From the NCBI RefSeq assembly GCF_024296865.1, contig NZ_CP101134.1, forward strand, positions 2,542,001 through 2,606,000: a stretch of DNA of 64,000 nt. Direction: 5' to 3'. Positions 29,136 to 36,581 of the stretch are shown piece after piece (the first letter of the stretch is position 1; every line of letters starts with the position of its first letter). The notes beneath the pieces are model-generated. The model was not told where the DNA came from. It made no database searches and saw only the letters and a program-made list of their open reading frames with translations. The position numbers were made by a program, and so were the translations under genes. This DNA comes from Sphingobacterium sp. LZ7M1. Its GTDB lineage: Bacteria > Bacteroidota > Bacteroidia > Sphingobacteriales > Sphingobacteriaceae.

Positions 29136-29587
29136 AGTGTTTAGTAGGGAGTATTAATTATTTAGACTCCTGCCAAACGAAAACTTTTCCAAATTGATAA
29201 AAATTGGAAACAGGACCTTAACCTTTATCTTTTTATATTTAGCCAATACTTGCAGCCTTAATTCTGACCTCATTCGAGACATATATTGAAAATTCGCAAA
29301 ATGAGCAATAGTATTCCAATACTATTCCCGAATCATTCTCGAACATGCCTCGAATAAAACCCCTACTATATCCCCAAATTTTCAGTCAAAAAAACAGGGT
29401 TATTTTATCATTTTATGAGCAGATCCTTCTAATATTTTAAAAACAAACCTTCTCCATGGCAAGAATATTCTCCAAAAACTAGGGGTATAAAAAAAGGACC
29501 AACTTGGTCCAACATGTCTAAATACTAATTATTCTAATCAAAAACCCCTAGCGAGGCTGACATCTTTGTAGAATGTTGTAGCGTCCA

Positions 29588-29880
29588 AGGGATAACCCAC
29601 AGCGTGGGTGAAATATTTTTCTGCAAATCTTTCTAAAGAAAATAGTTTCCTCATCTTACGATTACGGAATGACAACGATCCCTAAAAAATAAAAAATAGA
29701 TTCTTCGCTGTGCTCTGAATCCCTCTCAGGAATATCCATTTCTGAACGGAAAGTGAAGAATCTGTACGAGAATGCCTCTACCTGCTGTCATTATCCATCG
29801 AAGATGGATGACCTGTTCGCCAGTTCAATCATTGTTTGTATGGTTCCGAGAACCTTCGTGCCTCAGGTTGACACCGGAAA
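29588..29880. repeat. Composite dispersed repeat, copy A
   Basis: Three recognisable blocks: a hairpin ACCCAC-AGC-GTGGGT followed by GAAATATTTTT (29591-29620); ATAGATTCTTCGCTGTGCTC followed by TGAATCCCTCTC (about 29695-29730); and GTTCCGAGAACCTTCGTGCC followed by TCAGGTTGACAC (about 29841-29873). All three recur at 31377-31570, two of them in opposite orientation. Confidence 0.7.
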
Positions 29881-29900
29881 AGGAAAGCTTTTATGCGACA

Positions 29901-30031
29901 TTCTACCCTAGAAGGGCAGAATTATTTTAGAAATGGTATCGAACAAAAGGCTTAATGCAAAAAGATGTTCGATTAATCGAACATCTTTTTGCGCTATCTC
30001 TAGGCTAACCTGACATGTTAGCTCAAATAAT
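29901..30031. repeat. Palindromic dispersed element, copy 2
   Basis: Hairpin TTCTACCCT-AGA-AGGGCAGAA with one mismatch (29901-29921); a perfect 36-bp palindrome (29957-29992) centred on GATTAATC; and outer arms ATTATTT and AAATAAT. Same order and spacing as copy 1 at 21204, but the palindrome arms differ at paired positions. Confidence 0.85.
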
Positions 30032-30111
30032 GGAATCGCCATGAGGTCCTATATCAAAAATTTTAAAAGCTAATTTATGCGTTCGCTAATTTACGCTTGC
30101 TTAGTTCCAAC

Positions 30112-30142
30112 AAAAAACCCTCAACCATTTAATGGTGAGGGA
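30112..30142 (-). terminator. Terminator after the CAU tRNA
   Basis: Hairpin between CCCTCA-A-CCATT and AATGG-TGAGGG (one bulge), with plus-strand A6 forming the minus-strand U-tract. Confidence 0.75.
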
Positions 30143-30152
30143 GTTTGTTCTG

Positions 30153-30226
30153 TGCGCCCACCTGGGCTCGAACCAGGGACCAAAAGATTATGAGTCTTCT
30201 ACTCTAACCGACTGAGCTATAGGCGC
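30153..30226 (-). tRNA. tRNA with CAT anticodon (elongator Met, or Ile2)
   Basis: Minus-strand cloverleaf. Acceptor GCGCCTA with TGGGCGC, anticodon stem GAAGA/TCTTT with loop CTCATAA, T arm CCTGG-TTCGAGC-CCAGG, discriminator A. It is not an initiator type: the first acceptor pair is paired, and the GGG/CCC of the anticodon stem is absent. Elongator Met versus lysidine-modified Ile2 cannot be decided by eye; the TTTTGGTC variable region looks somewhat Ile2-like. Confidence 0.9.
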
Positions 30227-30312
30227 AGTTTTTGTGCTGTTAAAATGGGTATAGGATACCCGTTTTGACGATGCAATTATCGATATTTGAGACGAGAAAA
30301 CAAAATTTTTAT

Positions 30313-30945
30313 ATGCAAAAAGTTAAAAATGTTATTCTGGATTATGGAAATGTAATCTTTATGATTGACTTTCCTAAAGTGCGTCAAGCCTTTATGGATT
30401 TAGGGATTAAAAACGTGGATGATTTTTTTGGACATCATGGTCAGGACTCTTTGTTTGATGCTTTTGACAAAGGTGAGATTTCTGTTCCGGAGTTTCGGGA
30501 TGGCGTCCGTAAAAAGGCCGATCGATACGATTTGAGCGATGAACAGATAGATACCGCATGGAATTCCTTGTTGCTTGGTGTACCAGAAGGAAAGCACGAA
30601 ATCTTGGAGAATCTAAGGGACAATTACCGTACTTTCCTTTGTAGCAATAATAATGAACTGCACTATGCATATTGCATGAACCATATCCAGGAGAAATATG
30701 GCGTCCCAAGCAATGATGTGTTTTTTGAACGGACATATTATTCCCATTTAGAGGGATTACGCAAGCCCGATGCTGCGATTTTTGAACGCGTATTGGAGCA
30801 GAACAATCTAATTCCTGAAGAATCGCTGTTTGTTGATGACAGTCCGCAACATTTGGAAGGAGCCAAAAAGCTAGGTATCCAGACAGTTCTGTGCAGCGCA
30901 GAGAGGCCATTGGAGCAGATTGTTGCTGACTTGAAATTATATTAG
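30313..30945 (+). CDS. HAD-superfamily (subfamily IA) hydrolase
   Basis: About 210 residues from the ATG at 30313 ([20 protein letters not shown]); an upstream ATG at 30265 lies closer to the tRNA and is less likely. HAD motif I is LDYGNVI (Asp nucleophile; the second Asp of DxD is Asn, giving D-Y-G-N, as in several subfamily IA members). Motif II is near [10 protein letters not shown], motif III LRKPD, motif [20 protein letters not shown]. Alpha-helical cap at about 15-95. Probably a phosphatase of a small phosphorylated metabolite; substrate unknown. rpsU follows with its own promoter. Confidence 0.88.
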   Translation: MQKVKNVILDYGNVIFMIDFPKVRQAFMDLGIKNVDDFFGHHGQDSLFDAFDKGEISVPEFRDGVRKKADRYDLSDEQIDTAWNSLLLGVPEGKHEILENLRDNYRTFLCSNNNELHYAYCMNHIQEKYGVPSNDVFFERTYYSHLEGLRKPDAAIFERVLEQNNLIPEESLFVDDSPQHLEGAKKLGIQTVLCSAERPLEQIVADLKLY

Positions 30946-30952
30946 AATTACC

Positions 30953-30983
30953 TTGCGTAATGTCATTGCTTTACTTATCTTTG
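30953..30983 (+). promoter_or_regulatory. Consensus promoter of rpsU
   Basis: TTG (30953-30955), exactly 20 nt, TATCTTTG (30976-30983). It sits between the HAD stop and rpsU, giving a leader of about 40 nt that contains a strong Shine-Dalgarno sequence. Confidence 0.85.
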
Positions 30984-31004
30984 CAGACCAAGAATTTTCA
31001 CGAC

Positions 31005-31014
31005 GGAAGGAGGT
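31005..31014 (+). promoter_or_regulatory. Unusually strong Shine-Dalgarno sequence before rpsU
   Basis: GGAAGGAGGT, 8-9 bases complementary to the 16S 3' end, starting 23 nt before the ATG at 31028 (14 nt between the last G and the start). Most genes in this window have no such site. In Flavobacterium the anti-SD is sequestered by bS21 with bS18 and bS6, and rpsU keeps an SD as an autoregulatory element; this one fits that model. Confidence 0.8.
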
Positions 31015-31027
31015 ATACAAAAAAGCT

Positions 31028-31219
31028 ATGATTATTGTAAATGTAAAAGAAGGAGAATCTCTAGATAGAGCATTAAAACGTTTCAAGAAGAAATTCGAGA
31101 AGACTGGTGTTTTAAGAGAATTACGTTCGCGTCAAGCTTATGAGAAAAAATCTGTTGCTCGTCGTATCCAAGTTAAGAAGGCTATTTATAAGCAATCTTT
31201 AAATCAAGATAATGCGTAA
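31028..31219 (+). CDS. rpsU: 30S ribosomal protein S21
   Basis: 63 residues: [20 protein letters not shown], then [20 protein letters not shown] and a basic C-terminal tail, the standard bS21. The ATG at 31028 gives the canonical N-terminus; a TTG-opened frame from 30953 would begin inside the promoter and is rejected. In Bacteroidota bS21 helps hold the anti-Shine-Dalgarno tail of 16S rRNA, which fits the strong SD in front of its own gene. Confidence 0.97.
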   Translation: MIIVNVKEGESLDRALKRFKKKFEKTGVLRELRSRQAYEKKSVARRIQVKKAIYKQSLNQDNA

Positions 31220-31225
31220 TGATAT

Positions 31226-31257
31226 AAAAAAAGCTGCTCAAGGGCAGCTTTTTTTTA
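31226..31257 (+). terminator. Terminator of rpsU
   Basis: Hairpin AAAGCTGC/GCAGCTTT with long A and T flanks. Confidence 0.88.
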
Positions 31258-31675
31258 TTCTATATAGTTGAGCGTTTTCCAGCGAACATCAACTTTGATT
31301 TAACCTAAAATACTTCTGCTCCCCTGCAGGATTTAAGTCACAAATAAGCTATCCTTTTCCATTGTCACCAGAGGAATACAAGATCTCAGAGAGGGATTCA
31401 GAGTAAAACGAAGAATCTATTTTTATTTTTTTTAATGATCGTTGTCATCGTAAGATGAACAATCTATTTCAAATGATTGTGGATAGTTCCGAGACCCTTC
31501 GGGGCTGCCCTCAGGGTGACACAAAAAGGTATAGAAAAATATTTCACCCCCTCCAGGGGTTATCTAAACAAGCTTCTATCTCCTCATTCATTTCAGAAAT
31601 AATTGGTTTCCTGAAATCCGGCAAATCCCAATTCCTTTAAATTTTCAGTAGCTTTGATTTTATCCTATAAAAAAT
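31258..31675. other. Gene-free gap with composite repeat copy B
   Basis: No credible gene; short frames here are repeat-derived. The composite repeat fills 31377-31570. No clear promoter for lplA was seen apart from AT-rich sequence near 31640-31670. Confidence 0.7.
31377..31570. repeat. Composite dispersed repeat, copy B
   Basis: Blocks of copy A (29588) recur: AGAGGGATTCAGAGTAAAAC then GAAGAATCTATTTTT (reverse orientation); GTTCCGAGACCCTTCGGGGC then TGCCCTCAGGGTGACAC (same orientation); AAATATTTCACCCCCTCCAG then GGGTTATC (reverse). The last is a hairpin whose arms (ACCCCT with AGGGGGT, read on the minus strand) differ from copy A but still pair. Confidence 0.7.
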
Positions 31676-32662
31676 ATGTTAATTATCGATTCATCTTCTA
31701 TTGATGCATATTTCAACATTGCGCTAGAAGAATATTTACTTTACAAATATCCTACTGAGCCTATATTTCTATTGTACATCAATGCACCTGCAATCATTGT
31801 AGGAAAGTTCCAGAACACTTTGGCAGAGATCAATCTAGAATATGTTCAGGAGAATGGTATTAAAGTGGTTCGGAGGATGTCTGGTGGAGGGGCGGTGTAC
31901 CATGACTTAGGGAACCTGAATTTTTCTTTCCATACTAAGTTAATTGAAGAAGAGTTTATGGACTTCGCTAAGTTCACTCAGCCAGTACTCAACGTACTAC
32001 ATCAGTTTGGAATCCCTGCCCGCTTGGAAGGACGAAATGACCTATTGGTGGATGGCAAGAAGTTCAGTGGGAATGCAAAGCTTGCCAAAGCTGGTAAGAT
32101 GATCCAACATGGCACCATATTGTTTGATTCGGAGATGAGTATTTTGGCGGATGCTTTGAAGATAAATCCATTAAAGTTTCAGGATAAGGCCGTAAAATCC
32201 AATCGTTCAAGGGTGATAAACCTGAAGGAATACTTACCTGAACAAGTGAGCATAGATCATATTAAACAAGCCTTAATCGATCAGATGATGATTGATGATC
32301 CTCAAGCGAGGGTTTATGAACTGACGGATGAAGACGTGAAAGCTGTAGAAAAGTTAATCGCTGAAAAGTATGGTACTTGGGATTGGAACTTTGGTTTTTC
32401 GCCCATGTATAACTTCAAGAATGCGATCAAAGTACCATCTGGATTTATAGAGCTCCATATGGATGTTTTACAGGGCGGAGTGATCAATGCGGTAAAGATC
32501 TTCGGAGATTTCTTTGCCTCTAAACCTATTGAAGAATTGGAAAACAAGCTTGTTGGAATCAATCACAATGAAAATGATATTCGGGTTTTGCTAAATTCTG
32601 TTGATCTTACATCTTATTTTGGTAAGGTGACGGTGGATGAAATCATCTCTATATTTAGGTAG
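31676..32662 (+). CDS. lplA: Lipoate-protein ligase A
   Basis: Attaches free lipoate to E2 and H proteins in two steps via lipoyl-AMP. 328 residues including the C-terminal accessory domain, so LplA rather than LipB/LipM. Signatures: VVRRMSGGGAVYHDLGNLNF (lipoate loop), RLEGRNDLLVDGKKFSGNAK (catalytic Lys in KFSGNA) and HGTILFDSEM. Starts MLIIDSSSIDAYFNIALEEY. Monocistronic between repeat-filled gaps. Confidence 0.95.
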   Translation: MLIIDSSSIDAYFNIALEEYLLYKYPTEPIFLLYINAPAIIVGKFQNTLAEINLEYVQENGIKVVRRMSGGGAVYHDLGNLNFSFHTKLIEEEFMDFAKFTQPVLNVLHQFGIPARLEGRNDLLVDGKKFSGNAKLAKAGKMIQHGTILFDSEMSILADALKINPLKFQDKAVKSNRSRVINLKEYLPEQVSIDHIKQALIDQMMIDDPQARVYELTDEDVKAVEKLIAEKYGTWDWNFGFSPMYNFKNAIKVPSGFIELHMDVLQGGVINAVKIFGDFFASKPIEELENKLVGINHNENDIRVLLNSVDLTSYFGKVTVDEIISIFR

Positions 32663-32746
32663 ATGGAATGCTAGGCTGTGGCGATGAGAATTTAAGATTC
32701 AGGTCAACACATCCCAATCTATAATCATAACAGCAAAAATATTTAT

Positions 32747-32953
32747 ATGGAAATAAAGGTAATAACGGGCAGCGTCGATGTTCATGCCAATGAAAAAAAT
32801 ACTGGTGGAATAAAAATAGAGGCAAAGATAAAAGCCTACATTGAGGAAAATAATATCAAGGACATAAAGAATGTGCTTCCTGTTCAGGTTCAATGGGTAA
32901 AAGATACCAATGCATATTACACCCTTTTTTATTCCGTTACATTAATAATTTAA
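32747..32953 (+). CDS. Small hypothetical protein (Cse60-like size and pattern)
   Basis: 68 residues: MEIKVITGSVDVHANEKNTG, then a charged helix KIKAYIEENNIKDIKNV and a strand pair VQVQWVKDTNAYYTLFYSVT. The beta-alpha-beta-beta pattern is like small Cse60-type proteins that start with a KVKVF-like strand. No start signal is obvious and it is short, so it could be spurious. It is followed by a good bidirectional terminator. Function unknown. Confidence 0.45.
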   Translation: MEIKVITGSVDVHANEKNTGGIKIEAKIKAYIEENNIKDIKNVLPVQVQWVKDTNAYYTLFYSVTLII

Positions 32954-33006
32954 TAGAAAATATGGAGGATAAGGTATTTACATAATTTCATGTCTTGAAT
33001 CCTTAT

Positions 33007-33046
33007 AAAAAAGAAAGCCTTTCAAGGATGTCCTGAAAGGCTTTTT
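33007..33046. terminator. Bidirectional terminator between convergent genes
   Basis: Stem AGAAAGCCTTTCA/TGAAAGGCTTTTT (33012-33024 with 33034-33046; 12 of 13 pairs) and a 9-nt loop, A-rich on the left and T-rich on the right. Confidence 0.85.
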
Positions 33047-33095
33047 CTATTGTTTATGGTCTTATTTAGAGCTGTAAAACTCATTAATAAAACTT

Positions 33096-35654
33096 TTACT
33101 TCTTTTTCAATTTCTGCAAACGATCTTTTGCTTCAGGGATGATATCATCATCGCCTTCGTAATTTTCAATAACACTCTCCAAAGTACTTCTTGCCTGAAC
33201 AGCATCCCCTTTGCGGGCATAGGTATCAGCAAGCAGGATAAAGCTCTTTGCAACCCAATAATCATTGTTATCCATGTTATTGATTACATCAAAGGCTGAT
33301 TCCTGTGCTTTTGTGTATTGTTTCTTGGCATATTGTAATTCAGCTACACGGTACCTAGCTTCTGCACTGGCTGTAGCCTTACTTTTCAGTGCTGCCAGAT
33401 TCAGCTCCTTCAAAGCAGACTCTGCATTCCCTTCTTTCTCATAGGCTTTGGCGCTATAGAGATGGGCGGTTGCAATTTCTGCCTCGGTTGCATTATTGTA
33501 ATTCTTGATCAGTTCCACATAATTCTGCATCTGCTCATAGTCACCGATTTCATAATAACAGATCATCAGGTTGGTAATGGCATAGCCATAGTTATCCTTA
33601 TAATCTGAATTGAGTTCCAGTTTTTTGAGGTGCACGATAGCTTCGTTGTATTCCTTCAGTTTCAGGTACAGTGCAGCGACAGTCATCAAGGTTTTCTCGG
33701 TGTACTGGCTTGTCCAGTCATTCAGAATGATGTTTAGGTCATGCAAGGCTTCCTCAGGTCGGTTCGTATGATATAAACTCACCCCTCTGATGTATCGCGC
33801 ATGTTTCTCTTGCCTAGGTTTCGGAAATTTATCAAAATAGGCATTGATGGCTTCCACAGCTGGACCATATTGCCCTCTGTTGAATAAGGTATTACCGGCT
33901 TGAAAAGCTAGGTTATCCTGTTCTGCTGGACTCAGGTCAGTGATATTCGTACTGGTAGCATATTGGATATAACTGGTAGCATCACCTTGATCAAGATATA
34001 TATTTTCTATGGATAGCAATGCTTGTGAGGCCTCACTGGTTTTAGAGTAATCCTTTACAATTTTCTGAAAGGTAGCCATTGCAGCTTCGGAATCGTCTTT
34101 ATTGTATTGGACAAGCCCAATGGTCATCAATGCTCTCGGAACATAGCTACTACGAGGATATTTTTCGATCATCTTCTGCAAACCTTCGATTGCAACATCG
34201 TAATCACCTTTCACGAAATAGATATATGGGATTTCAAAGGCCACATCATCTGCATAATTGGATCCTGGGAATTTCTCCACTACTGAACGCAAAGTATTGA
34301 GCTTGGCTTCATTGTCACCCTGCAATCCTTGGATAATACCATGTTGGAACAAGGCATAATCCTGATTTGGAGCCTTTTCATCGATCAATTGATCGTAGTA
34401 TTCATTGGCTTTTCCATAGTTTCGCATGGACAGATAAGAATCGCCTAATCGTGCAATCACATCAAATCGGGTGTTTTTATCCAATCCCCCTCCTTCATAT
34501 GCAAGAAAGCGTTCAAAGTACTGCGCCGCCACACTATATCTGTTGATACGGAATGCTGAGTATGCCAAGGCATAATTTGCATAATTGTACACAGAGGTTT
34601 GCTTGGCAACGGGCAACTGAAGGAATTTGGTAAAGTTATCGACCGCTTCACCGTATTTACGGACCTCGTACATGGCTTCTGCCTTCCAATAGGTAGCTAA
34701 TGCTGCCATTTCTTTATCAAACGGGTATTTCTCGGAACGCATGAACATGGAAATACTGTTCTCGAAGGCACGCTCATTGTAAAACTCCAACCCTCTGTAA
34801 TAGGTTATCTTCTGGTAGACCCTATCGGCAACCTCTTCCCTATTGTCGAATGATTCCAACAGGTAAACAGCGACCTGAAAATTGCTGGAACCCGCCAAAA
34901 CCTTAGCCATTCTTACTTCTGTAGTCTCTGAACCTTTCTCCTCTTTGTCAAGATTGTCATAGGTCATTTGAATAAATTGCTGCAGGGGAACTAAGGAGGC
35001 TTGGACAGAGTCCAGGTCATATAAGATTTTAGCGTAGTTATATAGCGCATCTGCCTTTAGATCTTCGTCGAAACTAAGTCTTGAAGCTTTATAGAAAGCG
35101 TCACGAGCGCCTTGTTTATCTCCGCTTTCTTGAGCCATATAGCCTAAGGCGATAATGGAGCTTTGATAAAATGCATCTCCCGGCTCTACTTTTTTCAGAA
35201 TGGAAGTCGCTCTTTCAAATTCCTTACCCCTATAGGCAATAATACCGATCCTGTTGTTGTCAATATTGCTGCCCTTAGCATTTGGATATTTCTGCGGAAG
35301 AGGAAAGTGATATGGCTCCTTGAAACCATTCTTCTTAAAGTACATACTTGCGGCAATCTGGCGAAGTTCGACCTCTAAAGCTTTCCGGTCGATGTTCATC
35401 TCCGGACTCCTTCGCATCTTTACTGCATCGGCCAACATTGGACGGTAATCCCTAACCACCTCAATGGAATCCATATCCTGTGGTTTAGTTCTTTCCAATG
35501 GTTTGGTAGGCACCTGCTCCTTTTTCTCTTCTTGCGCATAGCCTGCAACCAGCATAACGGAAAAGGTTCCGGTAAGTATATATTTTAAGTAATTATTGCG
35601 AATCCTCTGTTTAAGTATCATTGTTCGTCCGTATTTCATAGCTTTCCCAAACAT
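33096..35654 (-). CDS. Large periplasmic TPR-repeat protein
   Basis: 852 residues from the upstream ATG; ATGs at 35639 or 35621 (MILKQRIRNNYLKYILTGTF) give a cleaner signal peptide ending ...VMLVAGYAQ. After a Pro/Lys linker comes the segment DSIEVVRDYRPMLADAVKMR. From about residue 125 the protein is built of TPR units (DAFYQSSIIALGYMAQESGD, DALYNYAKILYDLDS, NYADDVAFEIPYIYFVKGDY, ALMTIGLVQYNKDDSEAAMA). This long periplasmic TPR type is common in Bacteroidota as a scaffold partner of outer-membrane proteins. The exact role is unknown. Alone on its strand between terminators. Confidence 0.85.
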   Translation of the reverse strand: MFGKAMKYGRTMILKQRIRNNYLKYILTGTFSVMLVAGYAQEEKKEQVPTKPLERTKPQDMDSIEVVRDYRPMLADAVKMRRSPEMNIDRKALEVELRQIAASMYFKKNGFKEPYHFPLPQKYPNAKGSNIDNNRIGIIAYRGKEFERATSILKKVEPGDAFYQSSIIALGYMAQESGDKQGARDAFYKASRLSFDEDLKADALYNYAKILYDLDSVQASLVPLQQFIQMTYDNLDKEEKGSETTEVRMAKVLAGSSNFQVAVYLLESFDNREEVADRVYQKITYYRGLEFYNERAFENSISMFMRSEKYPFDKEMAALATYWKAEAMYEVRKYGEAVDNFTKFLQLPVAKQTSVYNYANYALAYSAFRINRYSVAAQYFERFLAYEGGGLDKNTRFDVIARLGDSYLSMRNYGKANEYYDQLIDEKAPNQDYALFQHGIIQGLQGDNEAKLNTLRSVVEKFPGSNYADDVAFEIPYIYFVKGDYDVAIEGLQKMIEKYPRSSYVPRALMTIGLVQYNKDDSEAAMATFQKIVKDYSKTSEASQALLSIENIYLDQGDATSYIQYATSTNITDLSPAEQDNLAFQAGNTLFNRGQYGPAVEAINAYFDKFPKPRQEKHARYIRGVSLYHTNRPEEALHDLNIILNDWTSQYTEKTLMTVAALYLKLKEYNEAIVHLKKLELNSDYKDNYGYAITNLMICYYEIGDYEQMQNYVELIKNYNNATEAEIATAHLYSAKAYEKEGNAESALKELNLAALKSKATASAEARYRVAELQYAKKQYTKAQESAFDVINNMDNNDYWVAKSFILLADTYARKGDAVQARSTLESVIENYEGDDDIIPEAKDRLQKLKKK

Positions 35655-35838
35655 TCTTTCCTGATGGAAATAATAATGATTTATGTTCTCCCCCTAAAGT
35701 GTGATACCCAAAACTAAAAAATTCAATTCACATTCAGGGGGATTGTCAAGAAATAGGCAAACTCAATGCCAATATATTTACATTTGGAACAAAAGGAATT
35801 ATTTCTCTATATAGATTAAAATCAAGAATTATTATAAC

Positions 35839-35876
35839 AAAAATAGCCCCAACCTTCAGGTCAGGGCCATTTTATT
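35839..35876 (-). terminator. Terminator of the lipoprotein gene at 35892
   Basis: Interrupted stem AATAGCCC-CA-ACCT with GGT-CA-GGGCCATT, with A5 on the plus strand for the minus-strand U-tract. Confidence 0.6.
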
Positions 35877-35891
35877 TGACTTAATAATAAC

Positions 35892-36365
35892 CTACTTATT
35901 GTATTTTGCTTCGAAGGCATCTGAAGCCTTGTTCACATTATTCGCAGCATCTTCAAAAGCTTTATTGATATCATCCAACAACTTAGTTTCCGTAGCTGGA
36001 TCTTCAACATTGTTCTTACGGATTTCGATCAATTTAGGATAAGAATCCGTTACGATTTTCTGGTAACCTTTTAAGCCATCCACGACAGCTTTCTGAAATT
36101 CACCGTCTCCGTTAAAATCACCAAGATCTTCTACTTTCTTGATATCAGCACTTAAAGCTTTTTCCCATTCGCCACGTACGGTTTCTGCTTTGGCATAATC
36201 CGCAGAGGTCATCGCTGAGTTCATATTGGCAATATGTGACTCATTCTCATTGATCACTGTAATGATTGAATTGTTGTATTCCGCTGCATTCTTCGAGCTA
36301 GATCCACAACTTCCTAGGGTCAATGCGCCTAATACGGCTAGGCATGCAAAAGATTTTCTTATCAT
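35892..36365 (-). CDS. Helical lipoprotein of unknown function
   Basis: 157 residues from the ATG at 36365: MIRKSFACLAVLGALTLGSC, with lipobox LGSC followed by GSSSKNAAEY. The mature part is predicted all-helical and acidic (SIITVINENESHIANMNSAM, KAVVDGLKGYQKIVTDSYPK, KLLDDINKAFEDAANNVNKA), resembling small four-helix periplasmic lipoproteins. A start 13 codons upstream would disrupt the signal. It lies immediately downstream of the Gly-rich giant gene on the same strand but 216 nt away, so linkage is uncertain. Confidence 0.75.
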   Translation of the reverse strand: MIRKSFACLAVLGALTLGSCGSSSKNAAEYNNSIITVINENESHIANMNSAMTSADYAKAETVRGEWEKALSADIKKVEDLGDFNGDGEFQKAVVDGLKGYQKIVTDSYPKLIEIRKNNVEDPATETKLLDDINKAFEDAANNVNKASDAFEAKYNK

Positions 36366-36581
36366 AATATGCTTTTTTATTTTTTTACTTGTTTTCAAAT
36401 CCAATATTGAAACATACTTTCAAATTGTTATTACAAATTTATTCCAAAAACAAGTGCATACCTATAGCTGAAATCAGGGATTTTTTAATAATACTTTAAT
36501 TATTCAACTGCCAACCCGTAAATCAGGTCAAAAACCTTAATAATATGGCTTCAAAATCAATCTTTTTGCCACTGATTTTTG

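Larger units (their letters stand above)
29136..30111. other. Gene-free stretch of about 1 kb carrying repeat elements
   Basis: No credible ORF. The left part (29136-29580) is plain AT-rich sequence with the phrase ATTCTCGAACATGCCTCGAA and a related phrase just upstream. The right part holds the hairpin/GTCATCC-like repeat (29588-29880) and palindromic element copy 2 (29901-30031). Confidence 0.75.

Noticed and set aside
30407..30910. 167-codon minus-strand frame opposite the HAD gene
   Set aside because: The HAD motifs on the plus strand are clear; the antisense translation has no coherent pattern.
31455..31640. 61-codon frame before lplA
   Set aside because: It is composed of the composite dispersed repeat shared with 29588-29880.
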